Positions 10,694-21,896 of a DNA stretch of 64,000 bases are shown here, piece after piece; the first letter of the stretch is position 1, and each line of letters starts with the position of its first letter. The DNA comes from Undaria pinnatifida. Taxonomy: Eukaryota; Sar; Phaeophyceae; Laminariales; Alariaceae. The stretch covers positions 7,949,147-8,013,146 of the forward strand of contig JABAKD010000023.1 of NCBI GenBank assembly GCA_012845835.1, in the 5' to 3' direction. The position numbers and the translations under genes were made by a program. The notes beneath the pieces were generated by a model, which saw only the letters and a program-made list of their open reading frames with translations, searched no databases and was not told where the DNA came from.

Positions 10694-13600
10694 GTGAGTC
10701 CCTTTCGGCAGTATTGGCAACGTCGTAGGAATATCAAGCACCGCCAGCACTGGCCCCTTTCCTTCTAGTAGTCCCAAAACTTGTCAAGAGCCTCCCATCT
10801 TCCGGCATCTCCCACCCCTTGAACGTTCCGAACAGCAAACGGTAAGCAACTCCGACGCTCCGATGCCGCCCCCTACCCGGTCAAAATTTCGTATTTCACC
10901 AGCGCCAACACCTTTAATTTGCAATCGAACAAGGATTAATCAACAGGAACCCTCCACCCCCCCCCGGCCGTGAGCGGGTTCATATGATGCCTGCTTGTGA
11001 ACAGTATCTCTCTGGGGAGACCCACCTAAAACAAGAAATCGAATGCACCAACTGCGGTGACGGTGAGAGTCAAATTAATAATACTTGGTGGGTTTCCACT
11101 ATGGTGCCGGTTGAATAGAGGCGCGCTGCTTGCTGAAAGTGCCGGTGAGCTAGCTTCAAGGTTGCAACGTTCCGTAAATTATCTCAAGTGCCCTGAATCG
11201 CGGGTATACCGGCACCATTGGGAGCCATCCCATTATGTACTGGCTGCTGCTCGGAACACAGGCACACAGGGCAGGAAGTACTTTCTCGTATCTCTTTGGT
11301 ACTATCAAACACTCGTAAACCTGCCCCCCCCCCCCTCCCCTCCCGCCTTTCTTGGGATTGTGTCACACGAGCGTCGGGACAGAAAACCGCCACCGACGCG
11401 AGCGTACTACGCTAGAGGTAGCGAGTCCTCCTGCGGTAACCCCCCCCCCCGACTTTTCTTGAACGAAATCGCCGGTTTCAAAACCAGACCCCGGATGTAT
11501 CTCCTGAAGCACGATGTCCCTCAACACCCCGACGTCGTCGATCGTTAAGACCTTTGCACACAAGAACATGTATGGCTACACTTTTCTCGATGGTACCCTT
11601 CCTCGTCTCGAGCAACCATGAAACGTTCGGTAGAAGAAAATAGCTGGATGGGGGGGTGGGGGGGGGGGTTGTCGAATCAGTCTAGTACGTTTTTGCAGCC
11701 AAATTCGTTTCAATAAGAATGACAGGCGTTTCATAACCCAAAATCGTCGGGATTTTTTTATTTTTGAGCCATAAAGAGATACACCTTCTGGCCGATTGAG
11801 CTCGCTGTTGAGTCGTTCTGTTTTTCATTTGGTTATTGTTTTGCAAATAACGAGTCATCCCGCACGGCGGTAGAGGTTGCACTTTTTGAGACGTAAATAG
11901 GTATGCCTTCTGGCCGATTGAGCTCGCCGTTTAGTCCTGTATTTTGTTTGGTTTTTGTTTTCGCAGATAACGAGTCATCCCGCACGGTGGTAGAGGCTGC
12001 ACGTTTTGAGCCATAAGGGGGCGCTATCGTACAATCCGTCCGTTGGTGCCAAGAAATTTCACAGGTGCATTCAGGACATTGGTTGAGGACTAAGGGGCAT
12101 AGAAGTTTGGTCGTCGAGTTGGTTGTGCGAAAGAATGCCTTCGAAATAAACTTTCGGCGGGTGATAAATTGAGCCTCCCTCCCGTGAATGTTGAGGTTGA
12201 GAGCTCGAGACATTTCTTAGAATCTTGTGATTGGGGTCACCACGTGGCTGGGGGGGGAAAGCCCAACATCCGCACCAAAACTCTGCACTTTCTTCTCTCT
12301 TCTCAGCTCGATGGCTCTCCGGATAACGTGACTACTGACTCCGCGAGCCAGCCCGTGCCCTTAACACTTACCTGGGTTCATTGATCATGCTGCGGTTTGA
12401 ATGGGCGTTATCATTATTTTACTTGTGCTAAAAGGAGGGGGAATGTTGCTATGTGCTAGTAGTGTCAAGCTGATTTGGGGTATTATTTGTGGTTTGTGAA
12501 ACTGTAACGCATCTTCGGAGATGGGGCGGAACCAGGTTGGTTCCCCGACCAATGTTGATCAAATTAAAATGTATGTGACCTCTTATCTCACCACGTCGCT
12601 GGGGGGGGAAAGCCCCACAGCCGCACTTCAAAACTGTACACTTACTTTCTTCTCTCTCCCCAGCTCGATGGCTATCCGGATAACGTGACTACTGTCTCCG
12701 CGAGCCAGCCCGTGCCCTTGACACCTACCTGGGTTCATCGATCAAAGCTCTACCATAGCACGGTTATACCCCATGGGCACTTGGTGACGACCAGATATTT
12801 TGCCTTTGCGGGGAAGATTTGTAAGAATAGCCTACCGCGGTTGAAGCCGTTCCGGTACGACATCGCACGAGGCACCACATTTTATAAAAATATTTCGAGG
12901 ACGTCAGCCATGAGTTATCTATGTTGTTATTAATAGTAATCAATGTAGCATTCGAGAATTTAAGTTGACCACCCTCCTAAAAATATACGAGTCTGTATAG
13001 ACTTTATCCACTACTATGGTTGGTGTCGGCGTTCTTTACTCTGGGCGGGGAATTTTGAGCTAGATCGAACATCATATCTATTTAGTCAATTTATTGCTGT
13101 AGTTTCCACTATACTGAACTCGTCATATGTATGGCGGGTTAGAGTCTGTGGGACTGGGACCCACGGTTCCAAATTGATACGCTGTCACCCTTAAATTTTG
13201 ACTAGATATCTTGCATTTTGACTAGATATCTTGCATTTTGACTAGATATCTTGCATTTTGACTAGATATCATGCTTTTTGACTAGATATCTTGCATTTTA
13301 ACTAGATATCCGGTAAACGTCGGCTACTCTCACCCAAAAAGGTAATATCTGGGACACCAACCCAAGGTCAGCTACTCCCGCCCTAAAAACAAAAAAAAAT
13401 CTGTGGGACACGAATAATCCACATTTGTACGGCATGTTTTTTTTTTTGTAAAAAAAAATGTAAAAAACGTCCATCTGTGAGTGCGAGCGATTGAACCGTT
13501 GAGAACTTGACTTTGCAAGCTGCGTGGTACACCTTTTATTCAATTTATGATATATACGGTATTTTGTGAGTCAAACCTATAGACTATAAGATATGTTGTG

Positions 13601-16600
13601 TTCAAATTCAAGAATTGTAGATGTGTGTGGGTGATTGACGTTGCAGGAAGTATTATTGTAGGATGGCAAACATGCAGGCAGGAGACTAAAAAATGAGTCT
13701 GAACCGACCTCGACTTACTAGTAGCATTTTCTTTCTTGTTGCCCTGGCCGGCGTCCGGGCGCGTTGCGGAGCTGTCTAGCCCGAATATGGTAAATGCGTA
13801 AACACGCGGTGAGCGTGTCTCGCTGCATGTAACGTAAAAGGTATAAGGAGGCGTTGCAGAAAATGTCACGGACGCGTTGACATTGGCATCTTATTTCATC
13901 CCTAAAACAAAGGGTAATTTGGTCGTTTCCACTGTTGTAGTTTATCGTGGCGATTAATTTCGTTGCTGTGGCCCCTGCTCTCCGAACCTTTACATCCATG
14001 CGGAGCTCTGGAAGGTTGATCAGATAATTTAGACAAGCGCTATTTTCCCGAGTGTACCTCTCTTGAATGCCCCCCACTTACATTCTCCCCTGTTCATGCG
14101 CGTTTGTGTTGTTGACGCGTCCGTCTCCCCCTCTGTCCGTCTCCCCCTCCACACCAAACTGTCGTCAGAATGCTACAACGACGGCGATTGCTCTTATGGC
14201 GTCTGCGTCGACTACTTCTGCGTAGGTGGGTTTCAATTTAGCTACGGTGGTGTGTCCACTGTAAAGACCAGCCCGCGACAGGCCAGTATGTCTGGTCGTA
14301 TCTCTACTTTGGTACTATCCCCCTAACAAACACAGTGTGGCCTTAATCCGGATAAAACCAAAAACGCACTATCCGAGGAAAGCGTCATGCACGCGATTGC
14401 TTCAAGGCTGTGTTGGGTCAAGTTAGGGGCCTTATATTACGTGCACAGGCGTTCTGAAGCCTGGGTTCGGGCGATAAGGGAAAAGTTGGTATTTTGTCCT
14501 TTTCGGCGGTTTTTCTGGTGGTTATTGACATTTGTCATCCAATTTCGTCTGAAAACAGAGGTCAGTGTATTGTGGACATATATTGCGTACAGGCAATAGG
14601 TGTGTGTGTTTTTGAGCGTTTTGCATAATTCCCAAGGGGTTATGTCGGTCCGTATTTTGTTCCCAAGCCACTACTTGCTTCGGGTGGCGCTCGCCATGTA
14701 TATTTTGAGATCGTGCCTCGGTCTTGGATTGCTCAAGTGCTGTGTCGGGCAAGCTCGACAAAACCAATAACCGTGTTTTCGCACCCACAGGAGATGTTGG
14801 CCAACTGCACATACATGCTGCGTGTGGTCGATAAAACGTTTCGGGTTATTTCAAGCAATATCAGACTACACATAGCTAGTCTTGAAGGCTCGTATCTCGG
14901 ATGCTTGATGGGTTCAAACATAAACGAAACGCACTCTATGCGTCATTTTCTTGTTTTTCTGGCAAAAACAAATCCGATCGAACTCTAGGTAAGAAGGTGC
15001 TCGTCGGAATCGGGAACGCATGAGAATACGGTAAGTTCGTCCACTCTTTCGGTCCTACCTTGACATTACTTTGCATTCTGTGCTGCCCTGCTCATATTCG
15101 AACCCGGGTGCCGACGGGTGAGCACACCCATGAGGAGCCCTTGTATGTTGAACAAATAATGTAGAAAGCGCTATTTTCCCGCACCTCTGGATTGCCCCCC
15201 ACTTATATTCGCCTTGTTCATGCGCGTTTTTTTCTGTTGCCGCGTCCGTCTCCCCGTCCACAACAAACGATCGTCAGATTGCAGAAACAAGTACGACTGC
15301 CATGGCGACGACACCTGCGTCTACAACAATTGCGTGGGTGAGTTCTAACTAAGCTATTGTTGTGACAAAGCCACTATGCCTGGTCTCAATCTACTGTGGT
15401 GTTATCCCTCGTAACAAAAAACCATCTTGGCCTTATTCTGGAATATATATATACCTTCTTCTATAAAAAAAGGAAAATTTCGTGCCCGCGCGATTGCTTC
15501 TGGTCTGTCTTGGGGTCAACTCCAGGGGCCTTATGTGGCGTGCACAGGCGTTCTGATAACCGGTTTCTGGTGACCAGGGACAATTTGGTTTTATCTGTGT
15601 TTTGGTCTTGAACCGGATGGTCTTGAAAGAAGTGGGCACACAGCTGTGTTTTATCGAGTGTTTTGTTCCCACTTAACGTGCAGTATGGTAGAGGTGTTTC
15701 TTTTTCGAGTTAATCTCAATACAAGAATCGAAATAACGAAAACAAGAAATCCCAAACAAAACGAACCAGATGCAACTCAGGAAGTTTCGTTTGATTGCGA
15801 ACCGTCCGAACGCTTGGTATATTCGACTGACCCGTGAATACGCGTTTGCTATTGGTGCATCCGTCTTGCCCCCCGCAACGAACGATCGTCGTCAGAATGC
15901 GTCGACAACAGCGAGTGCCCTGATAACAACGTCTGCGAGGGAGGCAGCTGCGTGTTGGGTGAGTTCCAATGTTTTTCAGGACCATATTGCAGACCTAGAA
16001 GACAACGGACTGGGCGAGAAATACAGAATAAATCAAGCGCTAATCAAACAAAAGCATGAAATTGGGAAGACTCCCCACGGAGGGTGAGTTCGAATTAGGC
16101 TATTTGCATCCAACTTTGTGCCTACTGAACGACAGTCCTCGCACCAACGACAGACATAGCCGTGCTTAAAGCCTGTACGCGCATCTCTTTTTGTTGGCTG
16201 AAGTGTACGATGTGCATTTTGGGGAAAAAAAAAACATTTTTCACCTCGCCCTAGTTAAAACACTTGTTGTCTTTACGGAACCCTTTTTATTTTTCAACAA
16301 TGCCAGGTCCCGTGTGCCCCGAGGAGACCCCCCTGTGCGAAGATCCGCACATGGATGGACTGCGCGGCCAGACCATCGACTGGTCCGGGGTCGACGGCGG
16401 ATGGTACAGCCTCGTCAGGGACGACGAAGCGGACTTCAACGTCAACCTGCGTGTCACCGCCCCGCTGCCGCAAGAGTTCCCCGACCGCCAGCTGATCACG
16501 GGCATCAGCGTCCTCACCGCGGGACACTCCCTCGTCATCGAAGTCAGGGACCCTTACACCGTTGAGACTGCCCCCTGCCCCGCCGGCATCTCGCCTTGCC

Positions 16601-17220
16601 TGGCTAACGGCGGCCTGCGCGCCGTGGTCGACGGGGTAGAGAACCAACGCATGCTGACGTCGCTCAGAAGGGAGAGCGTGGCGGACGGCATCACCGTGTC
16701 CGCGTCCAACCTCCCCGTGGAGTGCCGCCAGTTTGGCGGAGACAAGATCTGGGCGACCATGTACGAGGAGATGGTGCAGGGGAGGCGCGAGCTGTCGATG
16801 GAGGAGCGCTTCGAAGACTGGGTGCTCATGCTCAAGACCATGGCGGCACCCGACTGGTGCGCCAAGTACATGAACGAGCACGACCTCGCGGACGTGCAGT
16901 CCAGCCATGCGGTGTTCAAGATCGTCACCGCCGCCGCCTCGGTGCGCCTCCACGTCGGGACCAACTACCAGGGCAACGGAGAGCTCAACTGGGACGGGCG
17001 CGTCCTCCCCGACCTCGAGTTCTGGCAGATGAACGTCGGGATCGACGGGCTGGTCCTCGAGCACGAGTCGCTCACCGGCCTACTCGGCGAGACCGCACGC
17101 CCCGTCCTGGACCAGGACGGGAACAAGATCATGCACGGGTTCGAGGCCTTCCGCGGCTCCGTGGAGGACTACCGTGTAGACGGCGCTCTCGGCACCGACT
17201 TCGCGCTTCTCCACCAGTAA
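10624..17220 (+). CDS. Secreted protein: Cys modules plus VWFD/root-cap-like domain
   Basis: Spliced gene; exons 10624-10693, 14169-14225, 15278-15337, 15896-15958 and 16307-17220 (TAA at 17218-17220), total 1164 nt, 387 aa. Every junction is phase 1 with GT-AG ends (donors GTGAGT/GTGGGT, acceptors CAG). Exon 1 encodes a classic signal peptide (basic/polar start, LLMALCVSVA core, AQG cleavage site). Three mini-exons each encode one module, C-x5-C-x4/5-C-x4-C. The last exon begins with a further Cys pair and then DPHMDGLRG...IDWSG, followed by a GISVLTAGHSLVIEV strand pair; this resembles the start of von Willebrand D or plant root-cap domains. Likely extracellular or cell-wall associated; ligand unknown. 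A possible extra 27-nt exon lies at 11036-11062 (would give 396 aa). Introns hold family C and D MITEs. Exon chain confidence is high; domain name moderate. Confidence 0.75.
11036..11062 (+). CDS. Possible 27-nt exon, degenerate Cys module
   Basis: Between an AAG acceptor and a GTGAGA donor lies a phase 1-1 segment encoding EIECTNCGDG. Intron sequence after it resembles that after module exon 1 (GGTGGGTTTCCACTATGGTG against GTGGGTTTCAATTTAGCTACGGTG). The polypyrimidine tract is poor, so it may be a decayed module that is skipped. Confidence 0.3.
11425..11660 (-). mobile_element. MITE family C copy in an intron
   Basis: Shares the family C interior (AACGAAATCGCCGGTTT, AAACCAGACCCCGGATGTATCTCCTGAAG, CCCGACGTCGTCGATCG) with copies at 28711-28950, 38128-38371 and 43521-43775. 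Left terminus CTGCGGTAACCCCCCC is recognisable; the right TIR is badly decayed into a G run. It lies in the first long intron of the Cys-module gene. Confidence 0.65.
11757..12190 (+). mobile_element. MITE family D copy with tandemly repeated left end
   Basis: GAGTCATCCCGCACGG(C/T)GGTAGAGG occurs twice, 118 bp apart (about 11851 and 11969), together with CTTCTGGCCGATTGAGCTCG. The second continues into an interior (GGGGCATAGAAG, GGTCGTCGAG...GGTTGTGCG, GAATGCCTTCGA) that matches the intact family D element at 26095-26352. Right TIR not visible. Confidence 0.55.
12233..12742 (+). repeat. Direct duplication of an exon-like segment (two copies)
   Basis: About 12233-12383 and 12588-12742 are near-identical direct copies. 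Each holds CACGT(G/C)GCTGGGGGGGGAAAGCCC, a pyrimidine tract ending in CAG, then a short open stretch LDG(S/Y)PDNVTT ending in TWVH. It has acceptor-like structure but is open in phase 0, which does not fit the phase-1 Cys-module gene around it, and no donor follows. Its origin is unknown; it may be a cryptic or former exon. Confidence 0.55.
13193..13311 (+). repeat. 20-bp tandem repeat, six units
   Basis: Units of ACTAGATATCTTGCATTTTG repeat head to tail about six times with two or three substitutions (ATCATGCTTTTTG in unit 4, TTTTAACTAG in unit 6). There are no spacers, so it is a minisatellite and not CRISPR. It lies in an intron of the Cys-module gene. Confidence 0.9.
14169..14225 (+). CDS. 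Module exon 1 (57 nt, phase 1-1)
   Basis: Encodes ECYNDGDCSYGVCVDYFCV with spacing C-x5-C-x4-C-x4-C. The GTCGTCAG acceptor and GTGGGT donor are intact. Symmetric phase allows insertion, loss or skipping without a frameshift. Confidence 0.75.
   Translation, partial: NATTTAIALMASASTTSA
15278..15337 (+). CDS. Module exon 2 (60 nt, phase 1-1)
   Basis: Encodes DCRNKYDCHGDDTCVYNNCV, spacing C-x5-C-x5-C-x4-C. Acceptor ATCGTCAG and donor GTGAGT match those of the other module exons. Confidence 0.75.
15896..15958 (+). CDS. Module exon 3 (63 nt, phase 1-1)
   Basis: Encodes ECVDNSECPDNNVC followed by EGGSCVL, spacing C-x5-C-x5-C-x4-C. Same acceptor (GTCGTCAG) and donor (GTGAGT) as its siblings. Confidence 0.75.
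16307..17220 (+). CDS. Last exon: VWFD/root-cap-like extracellular domain
   Basis: GC-rich exon, open for 303 codons to TAA. It starts with CPEETPLCEDPH, then the DPH...G...DW.G pattern typical of VWFD-type domains (residues about 10-75 of the exon), a second Cys group (PCPAGISPC), and an alpha/beta C-terminal part of unknown type with Trp and two Cys (VECRQF, DWCAKY). The frame is entered from the upstream phase-1 donor through GGT (Gly). The ATG at 16300 lies in the acceptor region and is probably not a start. Confidence 0.7.
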
Positions 17221-17240
17221 GGGTTTCCCGTAGCCTCCAG

Positions 17241-17435
17241 GGGTTGCGTAAAACTGACCAGCAGCCTCGGCTCGCACCGACTTCGCGCTTCTCTGCCACC
17301 AAAGAGGCCGGAGCTTCAAGGGTCTAAGGTGGTCTCCAGCAGCTGCCTAAAACGGACCAGCAGCCTCGGCTCGCACCGACTTCGCGCTTCTCTGCCACCA
17401 AGGAGGCCGGAGCTTCAAGGGCCTAAGGTGGTCCC
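17241..17435 (+). repeat. 99-bp tandem copies of the end of the coding region
   Basis: Two head-to-tail units (GACCAGCAGCCTCGG at 17256 and 17355) each carry CACCGACTTCGCGCTTCTC, which also encodes GTDFALL at the end of the CDS (17192-17210). The 3' edge of the gene has thus been copied twice into its own 3' flank or UTR. Confidence 0.8.
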
Positions 17436-19630
17436 ACCCCCGTCCGTGCACCGACTTTGCCGATCTCGGCCATGGAGGACCAAGTACAAGAGGGTTGTAC
17501 CACTCTTTACCCCCATCTCATGCGGTACAATGTGCAGTGGTTCGAGAAGAAGAGCAGATGGTACCCTTTTTTTTGCAGTACCGTGCAGCGGATATCCACG
17601 CAGTACCTTTGTTCGGTCAAAAACAATATTTGGCATTCAACTCTTTAAGGTAGCACGTAATTCCCTAGTATACCTGGTAGACTAAAGTCTTCTCTTTGAC
17701 TCGTATTCCCCGTTTTTCTGCTTTCCTAGTGGCTTTCTAATGGCGGGGATCGAACAATATTGTCCCCTCCCGGAAATGATTCGTTTCTGCCCCCGGTAAT
17801 AGATGTTTGTGCCTGTATGGTGGAATTATCCTGTCCACACTCACGCCTTGGCAGGGAGCCTTAGGTACTTCGACCCCATCGTAATTCCTAGTGAAAGTAT
17901 ACGGCAACACACATTTTTATAAGCGCGGTGAGTTGAAGGGGCGGTTCTGCGCTAGAACGAGCGGCTTTTTCCCGCCAAGCTAGCGTTTACGGCTTTCGTG
18001 TTGACGAGCTCTCGACAACAGCGCGCCGGTGTACCGTCCCTGTGTTCCATATTTTGCATGTTGCTGTGGGTGGGTCGGTGCGGGTGCGGGAATGAGTGGA
18101 GGGGGGTGTAAGGAGGTCACACCAATACCGAGTGTCGCACATATGCCTTGGAACCGTTGCGCTTCTACAGTAAATTTCCAGGAGATGTCGCCTCCACGTA
18201 CCCCCCCCTCCCCCCCCCCCCCCCCCCCCCCCCCGCCCTACCCTGTGTCCCCGCGATCTAATAATGAGCATTGTAACCGCTTTACTGTAACAGATAGTGA
18301 GCGAATAGTGTATCCGGAGAAGTATGGCGTCACATACATGTGTGATGGGCCTACAGTGGGAAAATAGTGTACTCGAGAGAGGTCTGCCGCCGTATGTATG
18401 TAGTGGGCCTGTGGCGGGCATGTATGATGTGGCCGCCTTCATGGGGTGGGGCTTGATGACGGGCGTGTGATTACTGCCGAGGAGATTGCACAATGGTTGA
18501 TGTAAAAGTTGCAGCATCTTGTTTTGACGCGGCGGGTGCGCAGTGAGACGGTAGTGTTTTCTACGTTCCATGTGGATGCGTTTTCGAAACCCCCCCTTGA
18601 GCATTTTACTTTAGACCCGTGCCGTGAATCGCTGTGCATATTTTGGAACGTAAAGGATGCCCAGCCCGTTCGGGTTTTTTTTTTGCCGTGTTTTTTAAGC
18701 CGTGCCTGCGCGCTAAGTTTTACGCTATACCCTCCACGGTAGAAATAACCCACGTTCAGCGTTTTGAGCGTGTTCCGATACGTTTTTTCATTAACGACGC
18801 TCTCGTCAATGTGGAGGAGGGTGATCGGGGACGCGCGCGTGTCCAAGGTGTGCGTGTCGTTACATCACTGTATTGTGCCGGTAGGCACCATCAACCGCGT
18901 TCACCTACCTTTGGCGGGGGGGGGTTGTTTTGCGTGTCCCCTGTCATCAACACCTCGTTTTGTGCTTGCGTCTCTGGGAGAAGGGTCTAGCTGAGCTCTC
19001 AAAGCGAGGCGGATTATACGGCAATACGCACCTACATGGCATCTCTGCGGGGGAGGCGCGTTGTTTCTGCCAGGCCGTGCGTCACCCGCGCTCGCACGCG
19101 CAGCCGTTTATTCTTCGTATTTTATTCTTCGTATTCATACCTCGTATTGTATTTTGCTGTTAACTAGTAGGGAAGGGTAGTCCATCGGAGGGTTGGGTTG
19201 CTGAGCGGTGGAGAGAAAGGGTTTTGTGTTGCTAATGGCTGGAAGAGTTGTTTTCCCAAACTGAGTTAAAAGCCCCCCTCGGTTGGTGCTTGATGCTTGG
19301 AGCGTCAGCTGCCCCTCCCGTGTGCATGTTAATTTAATGTATGAACGAAGTGGCGGATCATGCGGTATGCAATTGTCATCCGGACACGGGCATGCGCTTG
19401 TTTCCAAAACGCGGATAATATAAATATTGATGCCAAAACATGTGTTTTGTTCAAAAGAGTTTTTTGTAATGTGTAGTACGATAGTACCACGAGGGCCAGC
19501 CAGGCCTAAAATTCGCAGCACGTATTCCGGAAAATACGGGCGAAAATTGATCAGATGCCTCAAATTGCCGTCGATTCTGGTTGTGTTACATACTTCCACG
19601 ATACTTGGTAGTGGTGTCAAGGCACACTCT
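17436..19630. other. Intergenic, no gene recognised
   Basis: Possible 3' UTR up to about 17,700. A run of about 33 C broken by one T lies at 18206-18234. No repeat family or coding domain was recognised in the remainder. Confidence 0.4.
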
Positions 19631-19639
19631 TATATTTTG

Positions 19640-20270
19640 CCTCAATGTGGAAGACAAGGGTTCGGTATTCCTCATGAAAGAAGAACGGCAGACACCGGGG
19701 AATTAACACAAAACACACGGGACAATTTGCAAATCGCCTTTGAGCTCTCGCACGCCAAACCTTAGCCGAGCGTGCAGACAAGCAGGCAGAACAGAATAGC
19801 AAAACTTGAACCGTACAGACCTTACCGGGACTCGGATGGACCCAACCCAGAACTGCTATTACCATGGCGAGGACCGTATGTCGTCTGCTCACAATTATCA
19901 CCAATGGTGCATAGAGTACGACTCATGAACGACAACCGAGAGGTGTCAGCCCACCTAGCCCATCTAAAGCCCTCCCATAAAACGGGAAACACCACCCGCA
20001 CCTCATTTTGAGAAGCTGGCGGAACTACTTTTCGGGGGGGGCATTCCCCTTTGAGAAGCTGGACCATCCAAACGTAGCTCAACCCAAAATCGAGTCCTAA
20101 TTCGTAGACAGGGTAGTAGATCATAAATGCGGGGACCTGGCAGACCAAGCCCCCACAACTACAAGTACCGCCTAAGACTCCGAGGATACGACCCTGAATC
20201 CGACCTCGAGTATCGCGCGGACGAAATACCCCAATGTCACGAGTTTAGTCCCCGCATACCGAGCCAAGAA
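19640..20270 (+). pseudogene. Chromovirus (Ty3/Gypsy) integrase C-terminus with chromodomain, decayed
   Basis: Three broken frames in order give the end of a Ty3-type polyprotein: an integrase core tail (RDNLQIAFEL, then AERADKQAEQN after a frameshift near 19760), the C-terminal SH3-like part (LLLPWRGPYVV, HRVRLMNDNREVSAHLAHLKP), and after stops a chromodomain (YKYRLRLRGYDPESDLE, ADEIPQCHEF, about 20160-20262). The order integrase then chromodomain defines chromoviruses. Protease, RT and RNase H are not seen upstream and LTRs could not be delimited. This is a dead plant/algal-type retrotransposon relic. Confidence 0.8.
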
Positions 20271-21755
20271 GGGTTCGCAACTCGCGATAAACCCACCTTC
20301 TTTGCCCCCCCTCTCTTATCTCGGGAAACAAACGGAAGCGTACGGTAGGCGGGGACGAGCACGAACTGAGACAGCGCAAATAGATTCTCAGATGCTCCGG
20401 GGCGTACCCGAATAACGAACTAGTTGGCAAACACAGTTGACTCAGCTGTGGGCACAAGAGTCAACAACGGTGATGAGAGTAGCACCAGGAGATATGGCAG
20501 TACACGCTCGTGTCTACCATGATCTGATTTGACGGGCACTCTACCCGGCATTCCGGTGGGAATAGCCGGGGGCAAGGAGACGTGAAGAAAATTGTTGTAC
20601 ACCCAACGGGGAGAGGTTGTGAGATGCGTGACAATTCATGCCCGTGCCCAACACTCCGTTCCAAACGGGACAAAAAAACAACACCACCGTATACCACCGT
20701 CAAGCCACAAACAAAATCGGTCAAACACTAAACACACAGGGGGAATGAGACCCACGCGACTCCACCCCACCTAAAACGAAGTCACACGTTGATGCACCTA
20801 GATCAGCTGAGCTGACTCCGAGTGGAAATATCTAGGCGGACCCGCCCACAAAAGAGAAATCACGAAACAATTTCGTTGTCAGTGGTTCCCAGCAACAGCA
20901 ACCACGAGGGGCGTACCAGTACGTGTGGCCACACGGAATAAGTGCATTGAGATAGTATTTGGAAACCCCATACAACTCCAGTGTACGCTGTCAGCATGCA
21001 AGCTCGAAAATGTAAGCATCTTCGCTGGACCGGTGTTTCACACCCGTGTTTACTAAACACGTCAGTTATATGGAGTGAGTGCACGCATTTAACAGCTTCT
21101 GTGTCTGATCCGATGAATGGACACCCCGTTTCTTAAACTTGTCATCCTCCCGATGACCGCTACAATACCATCCCTAGCTAAGATGGACTTGCAGCGAATA
21201 CAGAAGGGGGTGATGTGGAAAACAGGATCGTAGATACTTATGGTAGATCTCGTACACGCATGCGCGAGAGGACCCGTAACCGGTCAGGCAATACACGATC
21301 CCGGCTCGCGAACGGTGTCACCCGTCATTGACGGCGTTGACCCGTCCCCGGAAGGTCAGCCACCGACAGATGATCCCGCCGCATGACGGAGGGCATGAGC
21401 CCGCCGTCACTCTAGCTCTAGCTTTAGCATCTCCTTGCTACATATATATGAGAAAGAAAGGTTTTCAGCGTGCGTCCGCTGTAAGGACGATCGTGAAGGG
21501 ACCTCAGCACCGTGACGCCCTCTCCGCGTCGACTTCAGCTCTGCGACGCCCTCTCCGCTTCGACTTCCGCTCCGCGACGAGCACCAGACCTCCGGGACCG
21601 CCCTCTCCACTCCGACACCGGGACCCCGTGAGAGACCAGGTTCCATATCAACACTTTTTGAATAAAAACACAACGTGGCGCGCGGTTAAAAAGACGCATT
21701 TATTTGGAGCACCTACGGACCCGACGGTGGCAAGTACCCCGTCCGACCTTTCGCT
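20271..21755. other. Downstream of chromovirus relic; possible remains, no gene
   Basis: No coding domain seen. It may contain the 3' untranslated part and LTR of the element, but no terminal repeat partner is present in the window. A short tandem of CGACGCCCTCTCCGC / CTTCGACTTCCGCTC lies at 21515-21590. Confidence 0.3.
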
Positions 21756-21896
21756 GACGCGTGATACGATATTATAGAGGTTTGAACACCGCTTTTGTTT
21801 CTAATACGCTACTCCTCAATTTGGGAGCTCAAGACAGCTTAAGACACGTCCCTCTCCCAAAACCTGATCTGGAGAAAAATAAAACCGCTACAAGGT

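Larger units (their letters stand above)
13920..15700 (+). repeat. Tandem exon-plus-intron duplication in the Cys-module gene
   Basis: Units of about 1.1 kb surround module exons 14169-14225 and 15278-15337. Matching flanks occur in order: AGCGCTATTTTCCCG (14037, 15169), TGTTCATGCGCGTTT (14092, 15215), the exon, CTGGTC...TATCTCTAC-like sequence (14290, 15380), then GCGCGATTGCTTC and TGCACAGGCGTTCTGA (14440, 15541). A third, shorter copy surrounds exon 15896-15958 (CGAACGATCGTCGTCAG). Confidence 0.75.

Noticed and set aside
13193-13311. CRISPR-like direct repeats
   Set aside because: Units are contiguous without spacers, and the sequence is eukaryotic nuclear DNA.
16294-17064. 256-codon antisense frame and a 201-codon alternate plus frame opposite/over the last Cys-module exon
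   Set aside because: Shadow frames caused by high GC of the real exon; no motif in either.
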